From Secundilactobacillus paracollinoides DSM 15502 = JCM 11969 (GTDB taxonomy: Bacteria > Bacillota > Bacilli > Lactobacillales > Lactobacillaceae), in NCBI RefSeq assembly GCF_001311135.1, contig NZ_BBAG01000001.1:230451-294450 (forward strand): a DNA stretch of 64,000 nucleotides, in the 5' to 3' direction. This document shows positions 47,799-58,085 of this stretch, piece after piece (positions within the stretch are counted from its first letter, which is position 1; each line of letters begins with the position of its first letter). The notes below the pieces were generated by a model. That model was not told the origin of the DNA. It searched no databases and worked only from the letters and a program-made list of their open reading frames with translations. A program made the translations under genes and the position numbers.

Positions 47799-49016
47799 TT
47801 AAAAAAGATCACTTCTCACAATCAGTGTACAAGTAACGACCATTACTAAAATAAGCACAACGTAGCAGACGTTCTGCAACTGCCCAACTGGATTTGCCGC
47901 GAAGACCAGTCCATACAGCGTTGGGCCAAAGGCAGAAATACAGTAACCGCCAGCTTGCGCCATTCCGGATAATTTAGCTGTTTCGTAAGGGTTTCGCGTC
48001 TTTAAAGCAAACATCGTCATTGGCACCATGAAAAATTAGCCAATCGTAACCCCAACCAGTAACCCTTCTGTCAGCCAAAACCACACGGACGAGGTCTGTT
48101 GCACAAATAACATTAAACTCGCTAAAAGTCCGAATAATCCCATGACTAGTGTGATCCACGTGAGTTGGCGCTTAGAATACTTTGCCAATAGATTAGGCAG
48201 AATCATTGATAATGGGAGACCAATAACGGCATACAAAGCCATTATGACCCCAGTCTCCGTCGCATCAACATGATGATATGCCATTAGCGATGGCATCCAA
48301 GCCGTGAAGGTATAACTTAACAGCGCCTGACAGCCAAAAGCTATCAAAAACGGCCAATCACGGGCTTGGGTCCACATCGACCGTGATGAAGACACATCAG
48401 TAGTTTGACTTGTGCTCACAGTTTCAACCTGTGGCGTCGTTCCGTTTCGAACCGTCACAGCCCAACTCACAGTGCCAAGCACCGCAAGCACCAAAAGAAT
48501 CCCTAAGATTGACTGCCAGCCAAATTTTTCGGCAACCGGCGCCGTAACGAGGTTAAAGACCGTATTCCCAAGAATCATTGAAAACGAATACATCGTGGTA
48601 TACAGACCGATATGTTCTGGAAAATAGGCGGCCACCAGTGATGGCATAAAGACATTCAGGTGCGCAATGCCGATCCCAATAAAAATCGTTCCGACGATCA
48701 TGGCCCAAAAGGCTGGTATCAACCGTAAGATCGACCCAAACGAAATGATTGTCATCGTCACTAATAAAGCGCGTTTCAGGCCAATCAGCCGCATTAAGTG
48801 GGAAGCAAAGTTGGAGAACAGCATAAACATGACCAGCGGAATCGTCGTTAAGATGCCTAACTGACCCTGTGGCACGTGAACCGCCTGCGCTAATTGATTG
48901 AGCATCAGCGGCGGTGTTGTAATAGGTGCGCGCATAATAAAACCGCTAAGCAGGATAGCGGCAAGTAACCAAACATATTCCCTTTTAAATCGTTTCACGA
49001 TCATCTTTCCCTTCAT
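47799..49016 (-). pseudogene. MFS transporter (CynX/NimT-like) with an in-frame stop
   Basis: About 405 codons, 12 membrane segments, cyanate-permease-like (GQLGILTTIPLVMFMLFSNFASHLM, MILGNTVFNLVTAPVAEKFGW). At 48036-48038 the minus-strand frame reads GVTIG-stop-FFMVPMTMFALKTRN. The TAA is in phase with both sides, so this is a substitution and not an indel, unlike the other broken genes here. ATG 49016 or 49004 are possible starts. It follows the D-2-hydroxyacid dehydrogenase by 25 bases and is probably co-transcribed; together they might handle a 2-hydroxy or 2-keto acid. Confidence 0.82.
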
Positions 49017-49041
49017 CAAAACCAGCTCAACAACGTCACTA

Positions 49042-50034
49042 TCAAGGACGTATTTCCCAGGGACTGTTGCCTGTTTTGAGAAAAGAAATGAGAGACCTTA
49101 TGGCGTTTTCGACCATATCAGTCACTGCTGTGTCGGTGTAAAAGGCGGTGTGAGGCGTCATGACGACATTGGGAAATCCCTTAAGTACCTGCCAGTCATG
49201 GTTATAGGTAAACGACAACCGGTGATCTTGCTGAAATAGAGTTGCTTCAGTTGCTAGGGTGTCCAAGCTGGCACCACCCAAATGACCAGAAGCAAGACCG
49301 TCAATTAAGGCAGTCGTGGACACTAATTGGCCACGGGCACAATTGATCAACACCGCGTTGGATTTCATCCGTTGAATCTGGTCACTATCAATCAGATTAT
49401 GGTTGTCAGCTAGTAACGGCAAATGCAACGTCACAATATCGGAATTTGCGAGGAGCGCGTCAAAATCAACGTATGTGACCATCGAAGTCAGACTAGTGCT
49501 TGGATGAGGATCATACGCCAATAGGTCACAGCCAAATCCGGATAGGATCTCAGCGACTGCGTGCCCAATTCTCCCAGTACCAACGATACCAACGGTTTGG
49601 TCATGCAATTCTCGTCCCTGCAACCCAGCTAAAGTGAAATCTTGGGCGTTTGTTCGCGCAACGATTGCTGGTAAGTGACGCAACGTCGCCAACATCAACA
49701 TCACGGTGAACTCCGCGACACTGTGAACAGAGTAGGACACATTTGATAGCCGAATCCCACATTCTTGCGCGGCTTGCAGGTCAACGTTATTGAAACCGGC
49801 ACTTCGAACGACCAGATAGTGGCACCCTAAGTTGGCTAACTGATGCAACACGTGAGCGTCCACAAATGGATTAGACCCTTGAATCGTGGCCGCCTCAAAG
49901 CCCGTTAAAACCAACAGACTTTGCGCAGTCATTGGGCCGTCAACAAATTCAAGATCGATGTGATTACGCTGTTGCACCTGAGAAAACGTTGCTGCTTCAT
50001 CAGCTCGCCGGTCAAACACGATAATTTTTGTCAT
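49042..50034 (-). CDS. D-2-hydroxyacid dehydrogenase (D-lactate dehydrogenase type)
   Basis: A complete 330-aa enzyme. NAD motif VGTGRIGHAVAEIL (GTGRIG 152-157); catalytic Arg234 (NCARGQLV), Glu263 (LATEATL) and His295 (TPHTAFYT). Converts 2-keto acids to D-2-hydroxyacids with NADH. GAAGGA precedes ATG 50034. The probable promoter, about 200 bases upstream, carries palindromes (50226-50262). First gene of a two-gene unit with the MFS transporter. Confidence 0.92.
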   Translation of the reverse strand: MTKIIVFDRRADEAATFSQVQQRNHIDLEFVDGPMTAQSLLVLTGFEAATIQGSNPFVDAHVLHQLANLGCHYLVVRSAGFNNVDLQAAQECGIRLSNVSYSVHSVAEFTVMLMLATLRHLPAIVARTNAQDFTLAGLQGRELHDQTVGIVGTGRIGHAVAEILSGFGCDLLAYDPHPSTSLTSMVTYVDFDALLANSDIVTLHLPLLADNHNLIDSDQIQRMKSNAVLINCARGQLVSTTALIDGLASGHLGGASLDTLATEATLFQQDHRLSFTYNHDWQVLKGFPNVVMTPHTAFYTDTAVTDMVENAIRSLISFLKTGNSPWEIRP

Positions 50035-50225
50035 AAGAAGTCCTTCTTCCTAATATTTAGTTTTCATGAGCTAAACCATTAGGACTAAGGACCAACAATC
50101 GGCACGGCCATGTGGTTAGAATCCACGAGTGGCCGGACATAGCCGGGTGGGGTCAGTGATCGTAAATGAGCTAAACTTTTCATTAATAAGCGCAAAACTG
50201 ATCCCTCCCTTTTTCAGAATATAAT

Positions 50226-50262
50226 ATACTATTAGTATTAGGTTATTAACCTGTAATGTCAA
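50226..50262 (-). promoter_or_regulatory. Promoter with two 13-bp palindromes
   Basis: On the minus strand TTGACA (50262-50257), 17-base spacer, AATACT (50239-50234). AGGTTATTAACCT (50240-50252) fills the spacer and ATACTATTAGTAT (50226-50238) covers the -10. Likely operator pair for the dehydrogenase gene; the regulator is not adjacent. Confidence 0.6.
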
Positions 50263-50399
50263 TTGTAAAATGACACAAAAATAGGTGCTTTGATTGCTAC
50301 CATCGAATAAGCTTTGGAATTTATCGGACAAAATGTAACCCAAACGATTAACGCTTTTCGTGCACCACTCAAAAAATGCGATAGGCGAGCTGCTCATCA

Positions 50400-50452
50400 C
50401 AAAAAGGGCGCTAGCCTGAATGCCATTCAAGTTCAGTCTAGCGCCCTTTTTA
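50400..50452 (-). terminator. Terminator of the TetR-quinone reductase operon
   Basis: AAAAAGGGCGCTAG pairs with CTAGCGCCCTTTTT with further pairing CTGAA / TTCAG inside. Downstream of the minus-strand operon ending at 50474. Confidence 0.85.
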
Positions 50453-50473
50453 GCAGTCAACAGTTATTTTCGA

Positions 50474-51070
50474 CTACCTCACTTGCGCGTTAATGAGCTT
50501 AGGAATTTGCCCTAAAAACGCGGTTCTCTTTGCTATCGTCGAGGTTGTAATGCCACCCATATTGCGCCACGTCACGTGCTTGATGCCTAACTGTTTTAAG
50601 GTGCTGTGAATCAACACGCGGTTAATGCTATCGCCACAAAATAGTCTGAGATAGGGTGTTGGTGAGGTTGAACTGGTTAAAATAAGGGTCGATCTGATCT
50701 GTGTTAAGTTACCGCGTAGCCCAGTCCTTGTCGCCACATAGGCCTGATCAGTCCCGCGTTTCATCACTTTGTCAAAGAACCCCTTGATCATTGCCGACAA
50801 GTCGTTCCACCACACTGGAAAAATAAGGATCAATTGAGTGGCAGATTGAAGGGCGGTAAGGTAGGTCTTTGCCAGTGCATCGTGAGTCCCGCCTTGAGCG
50901 TACAGTGCCAGTTCACTCGAATCAACAACGGGATCAAACCCGTCCGCATAGAGGTCCAAAATCTGATAATCAGCATGCGACTGTGCGAGATGTGTCGTCA
51001 CGGTTTGTAACACAGCGTGACTAAAACTTTCCTGATAGGGATGACAATAGAGAATCACCGTTTTTGTCAT
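50474..51070 (-). CDS. NAD(P)H dehydrogenase (quinone), MdaB/NQO1 family
   Basis: A 198-aa flavodoxin-fold protein: N-terminal VILYCHPYQESFSHAVL, FMN/FAD loop LIFPVWWNDLSAMIKGFFDKV. Reduces quinones with two electrons, avoiding semiquinone radicals. Its ATG overlaps the TetR stop (ATGA at 51070), so the pair is one operon, and the TetR presumably senses quinones or electrophiles. Confidence 0.88.
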   Translation of the reverse strand: MTKTVILYCHPYQESFSHAVLQTVTTHLAQSHADYQILDLYADGFDPVVDSSELALYAQGGTHDALAKTYLTALQSATQLILIFPVWWNDLSAMIKGFFDKVMKRGTDQAYVATRTGLRGNLTQIRSTLILTSSTSPTPYLRLFCGDSINRVLIHSTLKQLGIKHVTWRNMGGITTSTIAKRTAFLGQIPKLINAQVR

Positions 51071-51624
51071 CAGTTGACGCCTCCTAGTAGTGCCGTTAGT
51101 GTGTCAGCAGTCAACTGTTGATCGTACACAACGGCTTTGTTTTTGATGAGGACCCCGTAACCTTGAATGAAAGACCAGATCTGAACGAAAAATTGTTGCG
51201 GGTCTAGCGATGGATAATCCTCGCTTAAGTCCCTGATGAGCCGCTGTGTTTCTTCCAAAAGCGGAAAGGCAGTGTTCTTATCATTCAGAGTTGCCAGCGC
51301 AACGGGATTAAAAAATAAGAACATCATGGTGTTCGGTCGATTTTGGTACGCCGTCAGTAACACATCCGCTAGGGTCAATAACTGTTGTTTGGGACTATCA
51401 TTTGGTTTGAGTTGGTGCTTAGCATCATCAGCGAGTTGTGTTGAAATAATCACTGTCAAGGCACGGAACAAGGCGTCTTTGTTCTCAAAATGCTTATAAA
51501 AAGCACCGGTCGTCAAGCCAACTGATTTTGCTAATTGCCGGAGTGACAAGCTTTCATCGCCTGATCTTTCAATCTGGTCAAGCGCCGAAGCCACTATTTT
51601 GTTGGTCGTTTCTTCATACGACAT
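51070..51624 (-). CDS. TetR family regulator of the quinone reductase
   Basis: A 184-aa TetR protein with the DNA-binding helix pair SLRQLAKSVGLTTGAFYKHFENKD (about residues 26-49) and a TetR_C ligand domain. First gene of an autoregulated operon; the operators GATAACAGTGTTATC and GATAACACTGTTATC lie 23 and 51 bases upstream of ATG 51624. GGAGATCC-type Shine-Dalgarno present. Confidence 0.9.
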   Translation of the reverse strand: MSYEETTNKIVASALDQIERSGDESLSLRQLAKSVGLTTGAFYKHFENKDALFRALTVIISTQLADDAKHQLKPNDSPKQQLLTLADVLLTAYQNRPNTMMFLFFNPVALATLNDKNTAFPLLEETQRLIRDLSEDYPSLDPQQFFVQIWSFIQGYGVLIKNKAVVYDQQLTADTLTALLGGVN

Positions 51625-51646
51625 AGATGAGGATCTCCTTCGGAAG

Positions 51647-51689
51647 GATAACAGTGTTATCTTTCTATTTTTAGGATAACACTGTTATC
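51647..51689. promoter_or_regulatory. Two 15-bp TetR operators 28 bp apart
   Basis: GATAACAGTGTTATC (51647-51661) and GATAACACTGTTATC (51675-51689), palindromes differing only at the centre, directly before the TetR gene. Confidence 0.78.
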
Positions 51690-51949
51690 TTATAAATTCA
51701 ATGTTTGGGTCACTATTAAAGCGTCATACTCGATTATCGCTTAATGCCAAAATATGACAAAAAAATAAGGTTGCAACACCCGCAACTGAACGGCCATTAC
51801 AATCCTTAGAATTTCTCATCATCCGTTTAGCAACCACCACTTTTTCCAGCGTTGCCGCTTCGCTAAGATAAATGACGATAACAACCAGCACCTTGGTTGA
51901 TAACCTCATTTTAAAAATGGAAACTAACGAAACGAATGGTGGGAAAATC

Positions 51950-53082
51950 ATGCAACCCAGAAAACAAGCATTAAAAATCGGCGCCGTTCTGCTGGCAGTC
52001 AGCACCGTCGGACTGATTGGCTGGCATTTGCACCAACGTCACCAAACAGTGATCACTACGTCACACCAAAGCCTGCAGCCCGCAACAAAGTCCGGTAAGC
52101 AACGCCAGACAGCGTCACATAAACGCAGACGGGTCACACAGTATTTAACCCGCCATCACTTTGTCGGCAGTGCCTCGTCATCAAAAATAACCGGGTCATT
52201 TATCAGCAGGGCATCGGGTGGGCAAACGCGCGGCAGTCAGTGCCAAACGACAACCAATCAGAATATCAGATCCTCTCGATTCAAAAATCATTGACGGCAG
52301 CGATGGTGATGAAGTTGGTGACGGCACATCGTTTACGCCTGAATACCACGTTATCCCGGTTTTACCCCAAAATCAAAAATGCGGATCACATCTCGATCCG
52401 ATCACTTTTAAATATGACCTCCGGCTTGTCGCTAACGCACGGAAGCCCTAGCCGATTAACGGCAAAGCAGGTGGTTGCTTACGATGCTGATCATTTAACG
52501 TCACAACCAAATCAGGTCGGACAATGGCATTACGAACCGGTCAACTATGTATTGCTAACAGGCATCATCATGCGACTAACACACCGGTCGTACGCCCAAA
52601 ATTTCAACACAATGTTTAAGGGACCGATACACCTGCTCCACAGCGGGTTTGTGCAACAGTGGGGTCATACCGTTTTTCGAACGACCAGTTACCATCACAT
52701 CAGCAATCGTCAAATCGTACCAAACTACCAGCGGGTCTATCACGAATCCACGGTGGCAATGCAAAACGAACTGGGTACGGGACAGGTCTATATGTCGACC
52801 CGAGATCTGTTCCGGGTCGAACAAGCGCTCCTGCAGGGCAGACTCATTTCAAAACGGGCGGTCGCCCAATTGCATCAGCCCGGCAGCGTGTCCACATACG
52901 GTGGCGGGGTCTATAACCAGCCCGATGGTATTCGACTACACGGTATCGGCTATGGGTACGAGTCGGCGGCACTCTTGACACGAAACGACCGAACCGGCGT
53001 CGTACTACTCTCAAACGATTACCGAAGACACGCGTCCGTTCTGCCGCTGGCTAATACGATGTTTAAAAAGGTGGCGGACTAA
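51950..53082 (+). pseudogene. Membrane-anchored serine hydrolase (beta-lactamase/PBP4* family), one frameshift
   Basis: Restored length is about 377 aa. An N-terminal membrane anchor (about residues 8-25) and a basic linker precede a beta-lactamase fold: S-x-x-K in ILSIQKSLTAAM, the second motif region HYEPVNYVLLTGI and an H-x-G-like HGIGYGYES near the end. The break near 52172-52176 (AGTGCCTCGTC, one C short) joins FVGSA to LVIKNNRVIYQQGIGWANA. Such proteins hydrolyse D-Ala peptides or esters at the cell wall. A second, similar gene follows 90 bases later. Confidence 0.82.
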
Positions 53083-53169
53083 TCATGAAAAATCGGTCCC
53101 GTGCGCCGCCTAGCACCCACTCGATCGTTTAGCACGTCAATCAGACAGAGAATGAGGGTTAGTTTAAGG

Positions 53170-54506
53170 ATGATTCACAACCACTGGGTCAAACCGCTTG
53201 GAGGCCTATTGACACTGGGCGTTGTACTCCTGGCTGGGCGGATGAGCTGTGCCGCCAGTATCACCTACAATTCAATTTTAAGCATGCGTAATCATCGTTA
53301 TGACGCGCAAATCGTGCACCAAATTGGGAAGGGCGGCTATGCGCTTTATACGGCAGGCCCGTATCACACCAATCGCAGGACGCTCACGAGGGATGCGATT
53401 GGCAGTGACCATACCAACCAGTACGTCCGTGTCATGCAGACCAAGGTGACGCGGACAGGCACGTATGTGAAACTGCGGTATTTTAACCAGCAACTGGGTT
53501 GGATGAACAGTCACGGCATCAAGCGCGTTTCGTTTGCTTCAGTGATTGCGGGGACGATGGCACAAGCGAACTTTAGTGGAACGGCCGCCCTGATCTCCGC
53601 GGGCAAAACACAGCCAACGGTGGTGAGTGCCGGCTTGGCGGATGCGTCAACGAAAACGGCCAACAGCAATAACGGCACCGTTTTATATCCGTTAGCCTCG
53701 CTGCAAAAAGCCATCACCGGGGCGCTGATTCAACAATTGATCAGTCAGAGGAAACTCAGCCCATCAACGCCCCTGAGCCGGTACTACCCCCAAGTGGCTG
53801 GCAGTCAGCGGATCACCATCAGTGAATTACTGAGTATGACCTCGGGCATCACCAATCCCGAACAGTTTCCTCGCCAATCACCATCGGAAACCCAGGCCGT
53901 TTCACTTGCGCTTAAAACACTGAAGACCAGTACCAACAAGACCTTTCAATACAGTGATGACAACTACGTGCTGTTAGCCGGAATCATCGCAAAGGTCACT
54001 GGCAACTCCTACGCCGCCAATGTCCAAACGCGCGTCCTCACAAAATTAGGACTGACGCACACGTTTCTGGTCACCCGGTCGCAACCCAGTTTAACGGCCA
54101 CGCTGGCTCAATCGGCGACGTGGACCCCGGCAGATCCATATGCCACCCCACAATCGGTTACCTTGCCACGGTTTGCTGCACTCGTGGGCGCTGGCAATAT
54201 GTTGACCACACCGGGGGAGTTCACCGCCGTGATCCAGGGGATGCAAAACGGCAGATTCTCACAAAGAAGCAGTATCGACAATTGTTGCGCTATGGTACTG
54301 TTTATTCCGGCGGGTTCTATGTGAACCGCGATGGTATTAAATACAATAACGGCTCGTTTAGCGGATTGACTTACCATACTGGCTACTACGCCACCACTGG
54401 TAACTACCACGCCGCCATCGTGTTTAGTAACCGAGCACCGCTACGAAATGGTCTGTCTCAAAAAGATTTTGTGGCTCAGCTTTATCGGGTCGCCGTTTAC
54501 TATTAG
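53170..54506 (+). pseudogene. Secreted serine hydrolase with SH3-like wall-binding domain, one frameshift
   Basis: Restored length is about 445 aa. Signal peptide (LGGLLTLGVVLLAGRMSCAA), then an about 80-residue GW/SH3_8-like repeat domain (YDAQIVHQIGKGGYALYTAG...), then a beta-lactamase fold with S-x-x-K in PLASLQKAITG and Y-x-N-type FQYSDDNYVLL. The break near 54250 (AACGGCAGATTC, one base short; GGCC or GGGC would restore frame) joins QNG to QILTKKQYRQLLRYGTVYSGG. ATG 53170 is the likely start; earlier in-frame GTG/ATG codons give a longer basic leader. Tandem paralogue of the preceding gene with an added wall anchor. Confidence 0.82.
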
Positions 54507-54606
54507 GGTTCTAAAAGTCACGATTGTGGGTGACACCAGTCACACTGAAGCCGCAAAATTCAGTGTTGACTAGCCTTTTAATTGATCCAAGAAGTAAGCA
54601 AGCATG

Positions 54607-54655
54607 AAAACACCCACCTGCGGATGATTAGGTCATCCGCAGGTGGGTGTTTTTT
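54607..54655. terminator. Very strong terminator
   Basis: A 20-bp perfect stem (AAACACCCACCTGCGGATGA and its complement) with a T-run, between convergent genes. Confidence 0.9.
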
Positions 54656-54685
54656 AACTGTCTGATAATACTTTAAAAATGATGA

Positions 54686-55736
54686 TTATGACTGAGGCGT
54701 AGAAGGGGGTGTCTGCTGCTTCGGCGTTTTACTGCCAATCTTTTTCACTTCAAACACATCTAACAGGAAGGTGAAGATCGGGATCCGACGATCAGTCCCC
54801 AAGCGCCGAAGAGACGTTCTGCCACCAGCATGATCACGATGGTAAAGAACCCGGGCAGCTCCGTCCGGCTGGCCATCAACCGGGGATTCAGAACGTAGGC
54901 CTCCAAGAAGTGAATGATGATGATCATGATAATAATGATCACGGCTGACTGCACGCCCCCGACCGTGTACGCAATGATGGTCAGCGGAATCACTGAAATG
55001 ATGGCCCCGGCCACTGGAATCAGCGACAGGAAGAAGACCATGACGGCTAGGGTCGGGATGTTTGGCATCTTCAGGAAAATCAAGGTAATCGTAGTAATCG
55101 TCGTGTTGACCACCGCGATGATCAATTGTGCTTCAATGATGACCCCAAACGTGTTGATAAACTTCATGGCAAAGTAGCGCAGGTCGTCGAAGTACCAGCC
55201 ATTGGCGATTTGAGGAACAACCCGCCAAAGTGCTTGAGCTCATCGATCTCAACTGTAAAGAAGAAACTGAGAAGAAACGACAACGCGACGGTGACCCCGG
55301 CGGAGCCAATACTGCCGGCATACGACAGTACAGCACTAAGCCCCGTCTTAATTTGGCCAGTCAGGTTCATCTGCTTCACACTCTTGACGGCCCACTGGAT
55401 CATTTCATTATGGTCAAAGGCCCCGCTGGTGTAGAACTTGATCACCGTGTTGACCGAGTGGATCGACTCGTTGACCAGGGACGGCACGTAGTTGATGATG
55501 GCATAAAAGATGCCGCCAATGATCAAGAGGTAGAGCGGAATGACCACGATCACCGGCCGAATATTGACGTGCCGGCGGATCAGGTTGATCAGCTGGATCA
55601 CCAAGAAGGAGAAGATGAACGTCAGCAGGACCGTGGACATGGCACTTCTTGCCAGCCACAGGATAAACACCAGGCTGATGAGGACCACGCCGCGACGGAC
55701 GGGTTGGTTCGCGATGAATTTTTGATATCTAGACAT
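54686..55736 (-). pseudogene. AI-2E family permease, two frameshifts
   Basis: Restored length is about 350 aa. N-terminal membrane pair, an extracellular/amphipathic region, then the conserved C-terminal membrane block with FFLSLIPVAGAIISVIPLTI and LNPRLMASRTELPGF, typical of AI-2E (TqsA/YdbI) transporters. Breaks: near 55200 (AAATCGCCAATGG, should be AAATCGGCCAATGG, a GGCC site, giving KSANGWYFDDLRYF) and near 54780 (GTCGGATCCCG, one base short, giving VGIPIFTFLLDVFEVKK). The C-terminal tail (KTPKQQTPPSTPQS) ends at TAA 54686. Substrate unknown. Confidence 0.85.
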
Positions 55737-55975
55737 TGTTTTCCCCTAACGCATTAGTATAGTCACGCAAAATCGTTAGTTAAAGTATAGCCGTCAATCC
55801 AACCGAACGCCATCACTGAATCCTATTTTTCTGAACATAGTTTCCGATGCATCAACAATTTTTGATAAATGTGTCGGTCAACGGTACTCGTAAGTCGATT
55901 CGGGCGACTTTCAGCGCCATTTTGGCGTAAAATAACCCTTATAGATTAAAAAGATTAGGGGAGGTTTCGCACAAC

Positions 55976-57962
55976 ATGGATTTTGTGCTTTTATTTTCAG
56001 TGATCCTGGCGGCCGTCGTGGGCGCCAATATTCTTGCGCGGCACGTCTCGTTTATTCCCGTGCCATTTTTTCTGATTGCGATCGGGCTGGTGCTGTCGCT
56101 GCTGCCCGTGTACCGTAATTTTCAGCTTGATCCCTCCACGTTTACGCTGGGCATTATTGCGCCGTTGCTGTTTAACGAAGCGCAGAACAGCTCACGCGGG
56201 TGGATCGGCCGGTCGATCACCAACATTCTATCGATGGCAGTGGGCTTGGTGCTCGTGACTGTTTTGGTGGTGGGGACTGGGCTGCACGCCCTGTATGTCC
56301 TGCTGCCGCTGAGTTTATGCTACGCACTGCTGGCAATCGTATCGCCAACGGATGCGTCTGCGGTCAATTCAATTTTTGAGGCCAACCCGATAGCCGAGGA
56401 ACAGGCGGAGACGTTGAAAAACGAATCTCTGTTTAACGACGCTGCCGGCATTGTGATCTTTGACATGGCATTGGGGGCCTACATCTCCGGGTCGTTTTCC
56501 CTCAATCACGCGCTGGAACTCTTCTTATGGGAGTTCCTCGGCGGCCTGTTGTTTGGGGCACTGATCGGTGCCGTCATCGTCAGCATTCGGCTGGCGCTCA
56601 TTCGGTACAACGACGATACCCCGCTGATCATGGTGCTGATCTCACTGATGACGCCATTTCTGGTGTACCTGCTGGCGGAGGAACTGGCATTGTCCGGGAT
56701 CCTGGCGGTGGTTGCGGCCGGCCTGGTTCAGGGGTCGGAACGCGATAAACTGCGCCTGACTAGCTCGCGGATGCAGATGGTCACCAGCAACGTTTGGGAG
56801 ATCATCTCAGGCGCATTGACCGGGACTGTGTTTGTGCTCCTGGCTTATCACTGCCCGAAGTGACGCAGGCGCTGCATATTTCTGATAAATCGAACTTGAC
56901 GGTGCTGGTCTTAATTGGGATCGGTATCGTGGCTTACCTGGCCAAGGGCTGTTACGACTTCTGTGGACGCGGTTCTTGATCAAACGACATAAGCGCTCCG
57001 AACATATTTGGCGAGACAGCCTCATTATGGCCCTTAGCGGCGCCAATGGGACCATTACCCTGTCACTGGCCTTTTCGATTCCCAACACCGTCCACGGCCA
57101 GCCATTTGCCTTACGCGGGACGATGATCTTCCTAGCGGCGGTCGTCATTTTGGTTAGTCTGATCATGCCGACCATCTTTGTCCCGTTAATTTTGCCAAGT
57201 GAACAGGATACGCAACCACGGTATCAGTGGGTGCGGCGGATGATCCAAACCGCCATTCGTGATCTAGCTGGCGAAAAGGACCATCCGGCCGAAGCACAGA
57301 TCGTCATCGAGTCGCTGCAGCAGCAACTCGTGTTAGATGCCACGCCGAACCGGCGTCTGCAACGGCAACTGATCAGCGAAAGCCACCAGGTTGAATTGCA
57401 GGCGGTGCACCAGATGTTTCTGGATGGTCAGATCACGGCCGACGAAGAAATGTACTACGGCCGGTTCCTGCAGTTTAATAATTTTACGGCGGACGAAAAG
57501 ATCTGGAAAAACGTCTGGCTGCGGATTCGTTTCAGCCTGCACATGGGGACCCAGTATAAGGACCTTAGTCGGGCACAGGAAGCCTTTCTAACGGCGCCAA
57601 TCGCGCTGGAAGAAGTCTACTGGCGCGAACAGTTTGAGGAACACGACGAAGATATTTTACCCATTGAACAGGTGGGCTTTGACGCGGTAATGGCCTTTTT
57701 GAAAACAAAACAGGGCAACGCGGTGGAGACCAACCTGGTCAGAAGATTCTACCGCACCCGTCATCGTCGGATTCACGCCAAGGATGTGGATTCAGACATT
57801 GTCTACCAAATGTTCATGCGCGCCTTCCATGCAGAGTATGAACTGATTCAAGAAGCAATCTCATCGGGCCAGATCGAACAGGATTTGGCGCAGAAGCTGC
57901 AGAGAAGGATTTCGATTGATGAGATGACTTATTTGGAGAATGTGGATGCGTATAATGGGTAG
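55976..57962 (+). pseudogene. CPA1 family Na+/H+ antiporter (NhaP/NhaK type), two frameshifts
   Basis: Restored length is about 662 aa. Twelve membrane segments including the ion-binding SPTDASAVNSIFE and NESLFNDAAGIVIFD motifs, and a large cytoplasmic C-terminal domain (about residues 420-660, charged helices). Breaks: 56843-56847 (CTCCTGGCTTA should be CTCCTGGGCTTA, giving FVLLGLSLPEVTQ) and 56945-56949 (AAGGGCTGTTACG should be AAGGGGCTGTTACG, giving KGLLRFLWTRFLIKRHK). Both are single losses in G runs. Exchanges Na+ or K+ for protons for pH homeostasis. A hairpin element begins right after the stop. Confidence 0.88.
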
Positions 57963-58085
57963 AGCGTGGAACAAGGCGGTTTAGGGGCGGTGTGTAACGG
58001 ACTCTGACCAAAAAGTCCGGGTCTGACTTTTTGGTCAGAGTCCGTTACACGTTAGCCCCGTGCCTTGTGGAACGCGTTTCGGCGT
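57963..58085 (+). repeat. Dispersed hairpin element, copy 4
   Basis: Perfect 26-base arms (57992-58017, 58025-58050) around loop CGGGTCT. Outer GCGTGGAACAAGGCG and GCCTTGTGGAACGCG pair in part. The best-preserved copy. Confidence 0.85.

Noticed and set aside
50116..50460. Reverse-strand frame of 114 codons
   Set aside because: It contains the terminator stem at 50400-50452 and the promoter palindromes, and the peptide resembles no family.
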